From: an uncultured Sulfurovum sp.
GTDB taxonomy: Bacteria; Campylobacterota; Campylobacteria; Campylobacterales; Sulfurovaceae
Assembly (NCBI GenBank): GCA_902727895.1
Contig: CACVAP010000093.1
Location: forward strand, 42,253 to 106,252
Direction of reading: 5' to 3'
DNA: 64,000 nt
In this document: one piece after another, positions 24,454-33,113 of the stretch
Layout: each line of letters opens with the position of its first letter
Position numbering within the stretch: the stretch's first letter is position 1
Position numbers and translations under genes: made by a program
The notes under the pieces: generated by a model
Databases searched by the model: none
The model's input: only the letters and a program-made list of their open reading frames with translations
Told to the model about the DNA's origin: nothing

Positions 24454-25575
24454 CTACTCAAAGTAATTCATAATGGTGTAACCACCATCTTTAAGATACT
24501 GATCTTTGGTCATAAGCTTTAAGTCACTTTGCATCATGTCGTTCACGAGTTCTTCCAACTTATACTCTCGACTCCAACCCAGTTTTGTTTCTGCTTTTGT
24601 TGGATCACCTAACAGTAAATCCACTTCGGTTGGTCTGAAGTATTGAGAGTCAACAGCAACAACTTCTCTTCCGATTTCCAATTGATATTCAGGATTACTA
24701 CAAGCAACTACGTAACCTTTTTCATCGACACCTTCACCTTTAAACTCCAACTCAATTCCAGCATAAGCAAAAGACATGCTCACAAAATCTCTTACGCTTG
24801 TTGTTTGACCTGTTGCAATAACCCAATCTTCTGGCTCATCTGCTTGTAAAATCATCCACATCATACGTACGTAATCTTTAGCATGACCCCAGTCTCTATT
24901 AGCATCTAGATTTCCAAGGTAAAGTTTATCTTGAAGTCCAAGGGCTATCTTCGACGCTGCTCTTGTAATTTTTCTGGTAACAAATGTTTCACCACGAACG
25001 GGTGACTCATGGTTAAATAGAATTCCATTACAAGCAAACATACCATAAGCTTCTCTATAATTCACCGTAATCCAATAAGCGTACATCTTTGCTACAGCAT
25101 AAGGGCTTCTTGGATAAAAAGGCGTTGTTTCGCTCTGTGGTGTCTCTTGTACTTTCCCATAAAGTTCAGAAGTAGATGCTTGATATATTTTTGTTTTTTC
25201 ACTCAGTCCCAGTAATTTTACGGCTTCTAAAATTCTTAATGTTCCAGTACCATCAGCATTGGCAACATACTCTGGTGTTTCAAACGATACGGCTACATGC
25301 GACATAGCAGCTAAATTATAAATTTCATCGGGTTGAGTCTCTTGAATGATTTTAGTTAAATTCATCGAGTCAGTCATATCACCATAGTGTAAAATTAAAT
25401 TTCTATTTTCCACATGAGGATCTTGGTATAAATGGTCAATTCTATCGGTATTAAACATTGAAGATCTTCTCTTTATACCATGAACGATGTATCCCTTTTT
25501 TAGTAAGAACTCTGCTAAATAGCTCCCATCTTGCCCTGTTATCCCTGTTATTAATGCTACTTTATTATCATTCAC
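24454..25575 (-). CDS. gmd: GDP-mannose 4,6-dehydratase
   Basis: Converts GDP-mannose to GDP-4-keto-6-deoxymannose. It has 373 residues with the Gmd motif [46 protein letters not shown] and [15 protein letters not shown] (YxxxK). The start is GTG at 25573-25575, two bases after manC ends; AGGAG lies ten bases upstream. It sits between manC and fcl, a standard GDP-fucose order. Confidence 0.95.
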   Translation of the reverse strand: MNDNKVALITGITGQDGSYLAEFLLKKGYIVHGIKRRSSMFNTDRIDHLYQDPHVENRNLILHYGDMTDSMNLTKIIQETQPDEIYNLAAMSHVAVSFETPEYVANADGTGTLRILEAVKLLGLSEKTKIYQASTSELYGKVQETPQSETTPFYPRSPYAVAKMYAYWITVNYREAYGMFACNGILFNHESPVRGETFVTRKITRAASKIALGLQDKLYLGNLDANRDWGHAKDYVRMMWMILQADEPEDWVIATGQTTSVRDFVSMSFAYAGIELEFKGEGVDEKGYVVACSNPEYQLEIGREVVAVDSQYFRPTEVDLLLGDPTKAETKLGWSREYKLEELVNDMMQSDLKLMTKDQYLKDGGYTIMNYFE

Positions 25576-25577
25576 TT

Positions 25578-26933
25578 TTAATTATCTCCTCTTTTATAAT
25601 CATCTTCAATTCTTACAATATCATCCTCATGCGTATATTCACCAACTTGCGCCTCTATCAAAACTACGGGGATTTTCCCTTCATTTTCCAAGCGGTGAAT
25701 TTCACCCATCTTAATATAAGTTGATTCATTAGGTCGTATAAGTTTTATATCATCTCCTACTCTTACAGTTGCTGTACCTGAAACAACAATCCAATGCTCA
25801 TTACGATGATAATGTTTTTGTAAAGAAAGCCGTTTATTCGGTTGGACAACTATTCTTTTGATTTTATATTTATCTGTCGAGAGTAACACTTCATACGTAC
25901 CCCATGGACGATGTGTTAGAGTATGATTTTTAGTTAACGCAGAACCTTCTTCATTAAGTTTCTTAACCACTTGTTTTACCTTAGAAGATGAACCTTTTTT
26001 TGAAATTAATAATGCATCAGGAGTATCAACAACAATTAAATTATCTATATCTATAAGTGCCACTTGTTTATTACTAAGTACTAAGTTATTAGAAGAATCA
26101 ATATCTATAATATTTGAGCTTGATTCTATTTCCGTATCTAAGCTTTCAAAACTACCCAAATCTGACCAATCAATGGTTGAAGGTATAACTTTGACCCTAT
26201 TAGATTTTTCCATTACTGCATAATCTATACTATCTTCAGGAATCTCTTGCATTAATTCATGAGATATACGAATAGGGTTCTCTCTCTTTGATAACCTAAG
26301 TGCAGTAGAACATTTTTCATAAATATGAGGAGAATATTCTTCTAACTCTTCCAAAAAGACTCCTGCTTTAAAACAAAACATACCTGAGTTCCAATAAAAA
26401 TTTTCTGCCTTAAAATATTTTTTGGCTATTTCTAAATTTGGTTTCTCATGAAAAGCTGTAACTTCATCTCCCTTAGACTCTATATATCCAAAACCAGTTT
26501 CTGGAGAAGTTGGCGTAATTCCAAAAGTTACCAAATAATCTTCCTTCGCTAATTGTTTAGCTTTTTCAATAACATTTTTATATTCAATTTGATTTTTTAT
26601 TAAATGATCTGAAGGAGTAACTAATACTAACTCTTCTTTATCTAGTAGCATACATGCTAACGCAATTGCAGGAGCCGTATTTCTGCCAATAGGCTCAAGT
26701 AAATACTTGACTGAATTACTTATGCCTAACTCTTCTAATTGATCCAATGCTAAAAAATACTGTTCTGTATTCGAAACAATTATTATATCGCTAGTAACTT
26801 CTTTATTTCTGTTAACCGTTAATTGAAATAAAGACTCTTTATTAAACAACTTAACAAATTGTTTTGGCATTAATTGTCGAGAAAGAGGCCATAATCTTGT
26901 CCCACTTCCTCCACATAATATTATGTTTGTCAT
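25578..26933 (-). CDS. manC: mannose-1-phosphate guanylyltransferase / mannose-6-phosphate isomerase
   Basis: A bifunctional enzyme making GDP-mannose, with a C-terminal cupin for fructose-6-P to mannose-6-P isomerisation. It has 451 residues. The pyrophosphorylase signature [19 protein letters not shown] is at residues 8-26; LVTPSDHLI and [12 protein letters not shown] follow; the C-terminal cupin has [29 protein letters not shown] and [11 protein letters not shown]. It is the first gene of the fucose set. A phosphomannomutase was not seen in the window. Confidence 0.94.
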   Translation of the reverse strand: MTNIILCGGSGTRLWPLSRQLMPKQFVKLFNKESLFQLTVNRNKEVTSDIIIVSNTEQYFLALDQLEELGISNSVKYLLEPIGRNTAPAIALACMLLDKEELVLVTPSDHLIKNQIEYKNVIEKAKQLAKEDYLVTFGITPTSPETGFGYIESKGDEVTAFHEKPNLEIAKKYFKAENFYWNSGMFCFKAGVFLEELEEYSPHIYEKCSTALRLSKRENPIRISHELMQEIPEDSIDYAVMEKSNRVKVIPSTIDWSDLGSFESLDTEIESSSNIIDIDSSNNLVLSNKQVALIDIDNLIVVDTPDALLISKKGSSSKVKQVVKKLNEEGSALTKNHTLTHRPWGTYEVLLSTDKYKIKRIVVQPNKRLSLQKHYHRNEHWIVVSGTATVRVGDDIKLIRPNESTYIKMGEIHRLENEGKIPVVLIEAQVGEYTHEDDIVRIEDDYKRGDN

Positions 26934-27039
26934 TTTATTTTCAGTTACACTTTATTTAAGATTTTAAAAGATTATATCTAAAAAAAATTAAGCCAAAAGC
27001 CCTAAAGTATGGAGCTTATTAAAACATATTTTTTACTAT

Positions 27040-28239
27040 TTAAATTAATGTTTTAAACAACTGAAGCTCATCTAACTTTTCCCATGGATAATCACTCTGT
27101 CCAACCTGTCCACGAGCAGCAACATCAGCATATAAAAATGTTTCTTTCGATGGTTTATCTAAAGAAAACTTCTTAGTAATCCAATTTGGCGTTAATGGAA
27201 AATTATCCATTACAAATGTTGATAGTTTATCATCATCTAATCCTTCAACAACTGTTCCGTAAGTATCAACAGCTATAGAAGTTGGTCGTGCAACACCAAT
27301 TGCATAAGAAATTTGGACAACACATTTCTTAGCTAACCCAGCAGCTACTATATGTTTAGCAATATACCGAGCAGCATAAAGACCTGAACGATCTACTTTT
27401 GTATAATCTTTTGAAGACTGCGCTCCCCCACCAATAGGTGAATAACCACCAAAACTATCCACAATCAATTTACGTCCAGTTAACCCAGAATCATGTAATG
27501 GAGAATGAGAAACATACTTACCTGTTGGATTAATATGAATAATACATTCCTCTTTATTATATAATTCTGATGGTAATCCAGTCTCATCAATAAGAGTCTG
27601 AATTAGCTCTCTTACAGTCTCAATATTCATACTAGCAACACAAGGAGCAGAGACAACAATCGTATGTATGCTTTGTGGCTGACATGATTCAAAGTTATCT
27701 TTAACACCATAATCCATTGTTACCTGTGTTTTAATATCAACACCCAATTCATGGGGATTTTCTTTAGCATAGTCATAAACTTTCTCCATTAACATTCGTG
27801 CATAAGTAATTGCAGAGGGCATATAGTTTTCTGTTTCAACATCAGCATAACCAAACATAATTCCCTGATCTCCAGCACCAGTCTCACCATCTTCTTGGTC
27901 AACACCTTGGTTAATATCAGGAGACTGTTCGTTTAAAAGTACTTGAACCTCAACATCTTCAGGATAAAGACACTCTTTATGTGTAAAGTTTTCATTTCCA
28001 TCGTAACCAATCTTAATTAAAGCATCTTTAACCAGTTGAGTGTATTCTTCTCTACTCATTTTTACATTTGAGCTTACTTCACCACCAATCACTACATGTT
28101 TACCAGCGACAAATACTTCTGATGCTACTCTTGACCTTGCATCTCCTATAATTAACCTGTCTACGATTGTGTCTGCAATAATATCTGCACACTTATCTGG
28201 ATGTCCAGGAGCTACTACTTCACTTGTAAATAAATACAT
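27040..28239 (-). CDS. metK: S-adenosylmethionine synthase
   Basis: Makes SAM from ATP and methionine. It has 399 residues with LFTSEVVAPGHPDKCADIIAD (quoted in part), the GAGDQGIMFGYA hexapeptide loop and GGGAQSSKDYTKVDRSG. It has the SAM-synthase length and domain order. AAGGA lies a few bases upstream of the ATG at 28239. It follows lsrK after 30 bases and is separated from manC by 106 bases without a clear terminator, so it may be read with either group. SAM is also the distant source of AI-2. Confidence 0.96.
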   Translation of the reverse strand: MYLFTSEVVAPGHPDKCADIIADTIVDRLIIGDARSRVASEVFVAGKHVVIGGEVSSNVKMSREEYTQLVKDALIKIGYDGNENFTHKECLYPEDVEVQVLLNEQSPDINQGVDQEDGETGAGDQGIMFGYADVETENYMPSAITYARMLMEKVYDYAKENPHELGVDIKTQVTMDYGVKDNFESCQPQSIHTIVVSAPCVASMNIETVRELIQTLIDETGLPSELYNKEECIIHINPTGKYVSHSPLHDSGLTGRKLIVDSFGGYSPIGGGAQSSKDYTKVDRSGLYAARYIAKHIVAAGLAKKCVVQISYAIGVARPTSIAVDTYGTVVEGLDDDKLSTFVMDNFPLTPNWITKKFSLDKPSKETFLYADVAARGQVGQSDYPWEKLDELQLFKTLI

Positions 28240-28269
28240 TTTTTTCCTTATAATTTAATTTTTATTATT

Positions 28270-29823
28270 CTAAAGTCCAGGAGCCATCCACATACTATCA
28301 ACCAAACCCCTATCAACCAATGCCAATTGCTCCACATACACTTCTTGCCATTTCTCTGCTATATTTTCATACGTCTTAAAATTTTCCATATTAGGCACAT
28401 ACTCTCTATCCCAAGTAACTAACTTTTCAGATGCCTCCACCAAAGAGTCATAAACCCCAACACCAACACCAGCAGCCATGGCAGCTCCTAATGCAGTAGC
28501 TTCTGTTACCTCTGGAACTTTCACTTTACATCCTGTTACATCGGCTAAAATCTGACACCAAAGTTCACCTTTACTAGCCCCACCAGCAAAAACAATCTCA
28601 TCTATTTCTATGCCTGTAAAATCTTGAATATTTTTTAAATTAATCGCTGAAACTATACAAGCATTTTCTTGTAAAGACCTAAACATAGACGCTCTATTAC
28701 AAACATTAGGGTCAATTGATAGATTTAGAAAAGAAGGACTGGCATGATACCATTTACCATATTTCATCGTATCTGAAAAAATCGGTAGTATTCCATGAGA
28801 ACCCACAGGTACTTTCTTTGCCTTCTCTTCTAACACAGCATACGTATCAATCCCTCTTTTTTTAGCTTCTAACTTTTCCATGTCGCAAAATGCATCCCTA
28901 AACCAACGCATGACCAAACCAGAGAAAAAGGTAATGCCCTCGGCTTGTGACAAGCCAGCCACAACATGTGGATTAACCCGTATGCCCATGTCTTTAGGAG
29001 GAGTAACCTCTGACTTTATGTTCACTACCTGTTGCCAAAATGACCCACCTAATATGGCTACTTGCCCTTCTTTAGTGACGCCTAAACCAGCAGCACCCAA
29101 CTGAACATCACCTCCACCCATCACTACTTTAGTGTGTGGTGAGAGTCCAGATGTTTCATTGTTCACATTTCCCATTACCGTTCCAACTTCTAAAACAGCA
29201 GGAAAAATATCATCTTTAATACCAACTTTCGTCGCCATGTCAGCGACCCAATTACGCTCTTCTAAAGAAAAGATACCCGTTGTTCCACCATTAGAAGGAT
29301 CCGTTGCAATTACCCCTGAAAGCTTCGCTAAAATCCAGTCCCCTATCATGGAAATAGAAGCCACTTGTTCATAAACCTCTGGCATATTATTTTTAAGCCA
29401 TAAAATTCGAGGTAAGGCTCCCAAAGCAAAGGTTTGACCAGAAAGTTTATAAAACTCCTCTTCTATACCGTCAAAGTTCTCTTTTAAATATTTAACTTCA
29501 TTCGCTGCTCGTGCATCCACATTGGCAACAGCCCAAAGCTCTTTTCCCTCTGCATCATAAAGCACAATTCCCTCACGCATGGACGTAGCTGAAACAGCCA
29601 CAATCTCTTCTTCGCGTATGCCCGAAAGTTTTATGGATTCTTTAATACATCTTACAGCTATGTCCCAGTTTTTAGCCGTATCAAACGTCATAGAGTTTGG
29701 AACCCCTTCCACTTCTAAATGTATCCACTCTTCTTGTGCCACAGAAATTTGATTTCCATCCGTATCAAAAATAACAGCCCGAACTGAGCCTGTTCCTGCG
29801 TCTATTGCCATTAAATATTTCAT
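28270..29823 (-). CDS. lsrK: autoinducer-2 kinase LsrK (FGGY family)
   Basis: Phosphorylates AI-2 (as linear DPD) to phospho-DPD in the cytoplasm. It has 517 residues and resembles E. coli LsrK over the full length: LMAIDAGTGSVRAVIFD near residue 4, SATSMREGIVLYD, NVDARAANEV, GGGDVQLGAAGLG, GGSFWQQVVN, MRWFRDAFCD, WYHASPSFLNLSIDP and the C-terminal LVDRGLVDSMWMAPGL. These go beyond the general FGGY signature and speak against xylulokinase or rhamnulokinase. No lsr transporter or LsrR regulator is seen nearby. The next genes upstream are an aldolase and an LsrG-like protein. Confidence 0.88.
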   Translation of the reverse strand: MKYLMAIDAGTGSVRAVIFDTDGNQISVAQEEWIHLEVEGVPNSMTFDTAKNWDIAVRCIKESIKLSGIREEEIVAVSATSMREGIVLYDAEGKELWAVANVDARAANEVKYLKENFDGIEEEFYKLSGQTFALGALPRILWLKNNMPEVYEQVASISMIGDWILAKLSGVIATDPSNGGTTGIFSLEERNWVADMATKVGIKDDIFPAVLEVGTVMGNVNNETSGLSPHTKVVMGGGDVQLGAAGLGVTKEGQVAILGGSFWQQVVNIKSEVTPPKDMGIRVNPHVVAGLSQAEGITFFSGLVMRWFRDAFCDMEKLEAKKRGIDTYAVLEEKAKKVPVGSHGILPIFSDTMKYGKWYHASPSFLNLSIDPNVCNRASMFRSLQENACIVSAINLKNIQDFTGIEIDEIVFAGGASKGELWCQILADVTGCKVKVPEVTEATALGAAMAAGVGVGVYDSLVEASEKLVTWDREYVPNMENFKTYENIAEKWQEVYVEQLALVDRGLVDSMWMAPGL

Positions 29824-29846
29824 AATTTATTCCCATTTTTTATTAT

Positions 29847-29920
29847 GTTGGCTAAAGCCAACCCTACACATTTTAAACGTCCATAAAAATTGGCAAGCCG
29901 TAGGGTTGGCTTCAGCCGAC
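29847..29920. repeat. 20-bp inverted repeat, long-loop hairpin between aldolase and lsrK
   Basis: Arms at 29847-29866 (gttggctaaagccaacccta) and 29901-29920 pair in 18 of 20 positions, with a 34-base spacer. Each arm itself is a short hairpin (ttggctaaagccaa type). It resembles dispersed intergenic REP-like elements, but only one copy is in the window. It could also reduce readthrough from the aldolase gene into lsrK. Confidence 0.6.
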
Positions 29921-29930
29921 GTAATATCAG

Positions 29931-31097
29931 CTACTTCAACTTAGCCTGTTCCAATTCCCAATACTCCATCTCAAAACTATCTTTCAAGGAAATACTCTCA
30001 TAGCCACCTAACTTATCGGCACGAAGTACAGCTGTCATGGTGTGTTCTACTACATCGTTTAGAACATTGCTCTCTTTTTCATTTTTTCCAAATAACACCA
30101 CACCAAAGTTTTTAATCACGGCATAGTTTGGTGCAGGATTTAGCATAATTTCATCGCTAGAAAAGTTTTCAAAATAAGCTTTATACTCAGTAATATACTG
30201 CTGTACGGCTTCTTCTAAATCTTCATTCACAATCAAAGGAATACGTTTTGTACGGATAATATGTTCAGGTGTCAAAACACCACGTGTTGCTTTCATGTAA
30301 AGATGGTCTTGTGAAGCATAATGCAATGCCAATGGGGTTTGATTGACTTTCATGACAATCTCACAGCCTTTTTCTTGTTCTATTAGCACTTTTAATCTCT
30401 CTACATCAAATGCTCTCGGTTCAACTTTCTCAAACTCAATAGCTGCATTTTGTTGTAAAAAATCTTCTGCTACGCTAACAGCTTCTATCATCTTGTCATA
30501 CGATTTTTTAGCATCATCATCAAAGGTAAATATTCCATGATTATGTAAAATAATTCCCTCACATCTATCCCAATCAAAGTCACGTGTCATCTTGTAAATT
30601 TCATGTGCCAAAATAAACCCTGGCATAATGTATGGAACAATCAAAAAGTTAGGAAAAAGTTCTGCAATATGTTTTTCACCATGTAGAGAATTTGAAATAG
30701 TCACCACAGCATCTGCATGGGTATGATCAACTACTTTAAAAGGAATAAGTGCATGTAAAATCGCTTCAACAGAAGGATTTGGAGCAGAAGCATCTATCAT
30801 GGCTGCTTTTTGTCCTGAAACCATGTCTGTATCGCTCAACTCATCAAGGGCTGCCATCTCTAAAAGTGTGGACATCTTTACAGGAGCAAAACCCTCTTCT
30901 TTAATACTTACCAAGTCCCAACCTGAACCTTTTACAAAAAGAATCTCTTCACCATCCACAAGAGACTTCACCGAAGTATTTCCACCCCCATGAAGCACCA
31001 ATTCATCAGAACGACCCAAAAGGTTTGAAGAAAAAACACGCAGTTCTAAATCCGTTTTATAATTACTCGCTTCCTCAGCTGTCCATAAATTTTTCAC
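29931..31097 (-). CDS. class II aldolase/adducin-domain protein
   Basis: A 388-residue Zn-type class II aldolase. Metal ligands are plain: E111 (NPSVEAILH), H125 and H127 (VDHTHADAV) and H187 (LHNHGIF); LHGGGNTSVK and VKGSGWDLVSI form the phosphate site. It is much longer than fuculose or ribulose phosphate aldolases (about 210-230) and resembles the aldolase part of bifunctional rhamnulose-phosphate aldolase/dehydrogenase, without the dehydrogenase. GTG start at 31095-31097 shares a base with the upstream stop (TAGTG). Next to lsrK it may cleave phospho-DPD or a related phospho-keto sugar; that is inference. Confidence 0.75.
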   Translation of the reverse strand: MKNLWTAEEASNYKTDLELRVFSSNLLGRSDELVLHGGGNTSVKSLVDGEEILFVKGSGWDLVSIKEEGFAPVKMSTLLEMAALDELSDTDMVSGQKAAMIDASAPNPSVEAILHALIPFKVVDHTHADAVVTISNSLHGEKHIAELFPNFLIVPYIMPGFILAHEIYKMTRDFDWDRCEGIILHNHGIFTFDDDAKKSYDKMIEAVSVAEDFLQQNAAIEFEKVEPRAFDVERLKVLIEQEKGCEIVMKVNQTPLALHYASQDHLYMKATRGVLTPEHIIRTKRIPLIVNEDLEEAVQQYITEYKAYFENFSSDEIMLNPAPNYAVIKNFGVVLFGKNEKESNVLNDVVEHTMTAVLRADKLGGYESISLKDSFEMEYWELEQAKLK

Positions 31098-31384
31098 TAT
31101 TTTAAGACTTCCAATTCATCAGAATATTTGTTTTCACAATAAGGCTCATAAGAAGATTTATAAACAGCATAATGAGCTGATGCTTTATGTCCGTCAAGTG
31201 CAGATTCATCTCTCCAAGACTCTACAGCCATAAAACGTCTTGGCTCATTCTCATACTGAAAAATATCATAAAAAATACATCCATCCGATGCTTTACTTGG
31301 TACAACCATTGCTGAAAGCAACTCTTTCATTTTGGCTTCACTGCCCTCTTTTGCTATAAATGTTACACTTTTTGTTATTGTCAT
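31097..31384 (-). CDS. LsrG-like antibiotic-biosynthesis-monooxygenase-fold protein
   Basis: A 95-residue ferredoxin-like dimeric alpha/beta-barrel protein. It has the ABM pattern ITKSVTFIAKEGSEAKMKELL, GCIFYDIFQYENEPRRFMAVESWRDESALDGHKASAHY. LsrG, which isomerises phospho-DPD in E. coli, is 96 residues with the same fold, and the FYDIFQ and HKASAHY segments are similar. The reading frame also opens at 31396, but GGAG at 31391-31394 lies six bases before the ATG at 31384, which I take as the start. Stop overlaps the aldolase start. Other ABM-fold roles, such as quinol oxygenase, are possible. Confidence 0.7.
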   Translation of the reverse strand: MTITKSVTFIAKEGSEAKMKELLSAMVVPSKASDGCIFYDIFQYENEPRRFMAVESWRDESALDGHKASAHYAVYKSSYEPYCENKYSDELEVLK

Positions 31385-31424
31385 GATGTTCTCCATATTT
31401 TATTTTTATGGATTATAGCAAATA

Positions 31425-32243
31425 TTAGGGTATTTTCCGAACCCTCAAAAACACAGGAAACTTAGGATTGCCATATTTAGTCAAGCCATTGTATTTAAAA
31501 GTAATGTTAGCATCTAGTACAGGTGGTATTTTTCTGTCTTCCAATGACAATCCAGAACCAATCTTAAGCGTTCTATCTTTCCATTCACAAAGTAAAGCCC
31601 CAACCAAACCTTCAAATTTACCTTTCCCTTTGGTATAACCGTTGACCACACACTCATCATCTTGAAATGATTTGACTTTTAAAGAACTTTTACTACGTTT
31701 ACCAATATATAATGCATTCGACTCACGCACGACCAAACCCTCTGCCCCTTTACGTTCAACCTCATCTAAAACTTCTTTCAAATGTTCTGAACCTTTACAA
31801 ACCTTTTGGGGAAGAACTTTTATAAACTTATTTGGATTTTTAACTAACCATTTTTCTAAAACATCTAAACGTTCTAATAAACCACCCTTTTGATTAGGAA
31901 CTTCAAAGATTTGATAAGAAATATTCCTCCAACCCTCATGAGGACTTTGTCGATTGACAATCGAAATAACATTTTCAAAATCTCCACGTTTAGTCCAAAG
32001 CTCTCCATCTATCTCAAAAGGTGGGAAATCTTTAACAAACCATGCAGGAGCAGCAAAAACTTTTCCATTTCTTGAAACGAGTTTTTTACCATTCCAGTAA
32101 GCTCGAACACCGTCCAGTTTTTCGCTTATTAGCCAATTTGTTACGTTAATTTCGTTGTTGTAGCTTTTTAAAAGTAGAAGATTAGGTTTCTCAGCCTGAA
32201 GAAACCCCACAAAAAAAATAAGAAAAAATAGTTGTTTATACAC
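31425..32243 (-). CDS. secreted minimal ATP-dependent DNA ligase (LigE type)
   Basis: A 272-residue minimal ligase with an N-terminal signal peptide (YKQLFFLIFFVGFLQA, about residues 2-17) so probably periplasmic. The nucleotidyl-lysine motif EKLDGVRAYW places K42; SRNGKVFAAP, FEIDGELW, EGLVVRESNALY and SSLKVKSFQDDE are the further nucleotidyltransferase motifs. Then follows the OB-fold part. LigE-type ligases are linked to DNA in the periplasm (natural competence or biofilm DNA). GTG start at 32241-32243 with AGGAG nine bases upstream. Sits apart from any visible competence gene. Confidence 0.88.
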   Translation of the reverse strand: MYKQLFFLIFFVGFLQAEKPNLLLLKSYNNEINVTNWLISEKLDGVRAYWNGKKLVSRNGKVFAAPAWFVKDFPPFEIDGELWTKRGDFENVISIVNRQSPHEGWRNISYQIFEVPNQKGGLLERLDVLEKWLVKNPNKFIKVLPQKVCKGSEHLKEVLDEVERKGAEGLVVRESNALYIGKRSKSSLKVKSFQDDECVVNGYTKGKGKFEGLVGALLCEWKDRTLKIGSGLSLEDRKIPPVLDANITFKYNGLTKYGNPKFPVFLRVRKIP

Positions 32244-32270
32244 TAAAAATCACTCCTAGAGTTGTAGGTT

Positions 32271-32285
32271 GCTTAACGGTTAAGC
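32271..32285. repeat. 15-bp perfect palindrome at galU stop
   Basis: The sequence gcttaacggttaagc is its own inverse with a single central base and overlaps the galU stop codon. As RNA it could form a six-pair stem with a three-base loop, but no U-run follows, so a terminator is doubtful. Confidence 0.4.
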
Positions 32286-33113
32286 TTCCTCTTCTTTCAT
32301 TTTACTGTAAAAATAATTTGTTGCCTCCACAAAACCATCAACTGATCCACAATCAAAACGTTCACCTTTAAACTTATACGCAAGTACCATCCCTTTTTTA
32401 GCATGGTTCATTAAAGCATCCGTAATTTGAAGTTCTCCATTTTTACCAGCCTTTGTCTCTTCAATGGTTCTAAAAATATCAGGCGTTAAAATATACCGTC
32501 CAATAATGGCTAAATTCGATGGTGCATCTTTAGGGTCTGGTTTTTCAACCATATCTGTAATCATAAAAATATCATCTGCAATCGCTTTTCCATCAATCAC
32601 CCCATACTTATAGGTCTCTTCTTGTGGCACTTCTTGAATGGCAACCACACAACATTTATATCGTTCATAGACTTTTACCATTTGGGCTAAAACATTGTCA
32701 TCATCCCCATTGATACAAAGGTCATCAGCCAAAACTACCCCAAAAGGCTCATTACCAATCAATGGTTCTCCTTTTAAAATGGCATGTCCAAGCCCCAACA
32801 TCTCTGTTTGTCGCGTAAAAGTAAAGGTACATTTATCCATCACATCACGTGTTGTACGTAAAAGCTCTTCTTTCGAACTTCCTTTAATCTGATGTTCCAA
32901 CTCATAAGAGATATCAAAATGCTCCACCAACGCTCTTTTCCCACGCCCTGTAATAATCGCCATAATGTCCATACCAGCATCACTGGCTTCTTCAACTCCG
33001 TACTGAATAAGGGGTTTCGTTAAAATTGGTAACATTTCTTTAGGGGTCGCTTTGGTAACGGGTAAAAACCGTGTACCGTATCCAGCAGCTGGAAATAAAC
33101 ATTTTTTAATCAT
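32280..33113 (-). CDS. galU: UTP-glucose-1-phosphate uridylyltransferase
   Basis: Makes UDP-glucose from glucose 1-phosphate and UTP. It has 277 residues with the signature AAGYGTRFLPVTKATPKEML at the N-terminus, PFGVVLADDLCIN, ITDMVEKPDP and GSVDGFVEATNYF. The start overlaps the end of the phosphorylase gene by eight bases. Context is informative: the phosphorylase yields glucose 1-phosphate and the synthase upstream uses UDP-glucose, so GalU closes a loop. It also supplies ugd and galE at the other end of the window. Confidence 0.95.
   Translation of the reverse strand: MIKKCLFPAAGYGTRFLPVTKATPKEMLPILTKPLIQYGVEEASDAGMDIMAIITGRGKRALVEHFDISYELEHQIKGSSKEELLRTTRDVMDKCTFTFTRQTEMLGLGHAILKGEPLIGNEPFGVVLADDLCINGDDDNVLAQMVKVYERYKCCVVAIQEVPQEETYKYGVIDGKAIADDIFMITDMVEKPDPKDAPSNLAIIGRYILTPDIFRTIEETKAGKNGELQITDALMNHAKKGMVLAYKFKGERFDCGSVDGFVEATNYFYSKMKEEEA

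Noticed and set aside
26934..27039. Terminator between metK and manC
   Set aside because: Only a five-base taagc/gctta pairing with a long loop; not convincing.
28240..28269. SAM riboswitch upstream of metK
   Set aside because: Only 30 bases separate metK from lsrK, too short for any known SAM riboswitch, and no kink-turn or paired pattern is seen.
32271..32285. Terminator at galU end
   Set aside because: The palindrome would form a six-pair stem but no U-run follows on the minus strand.
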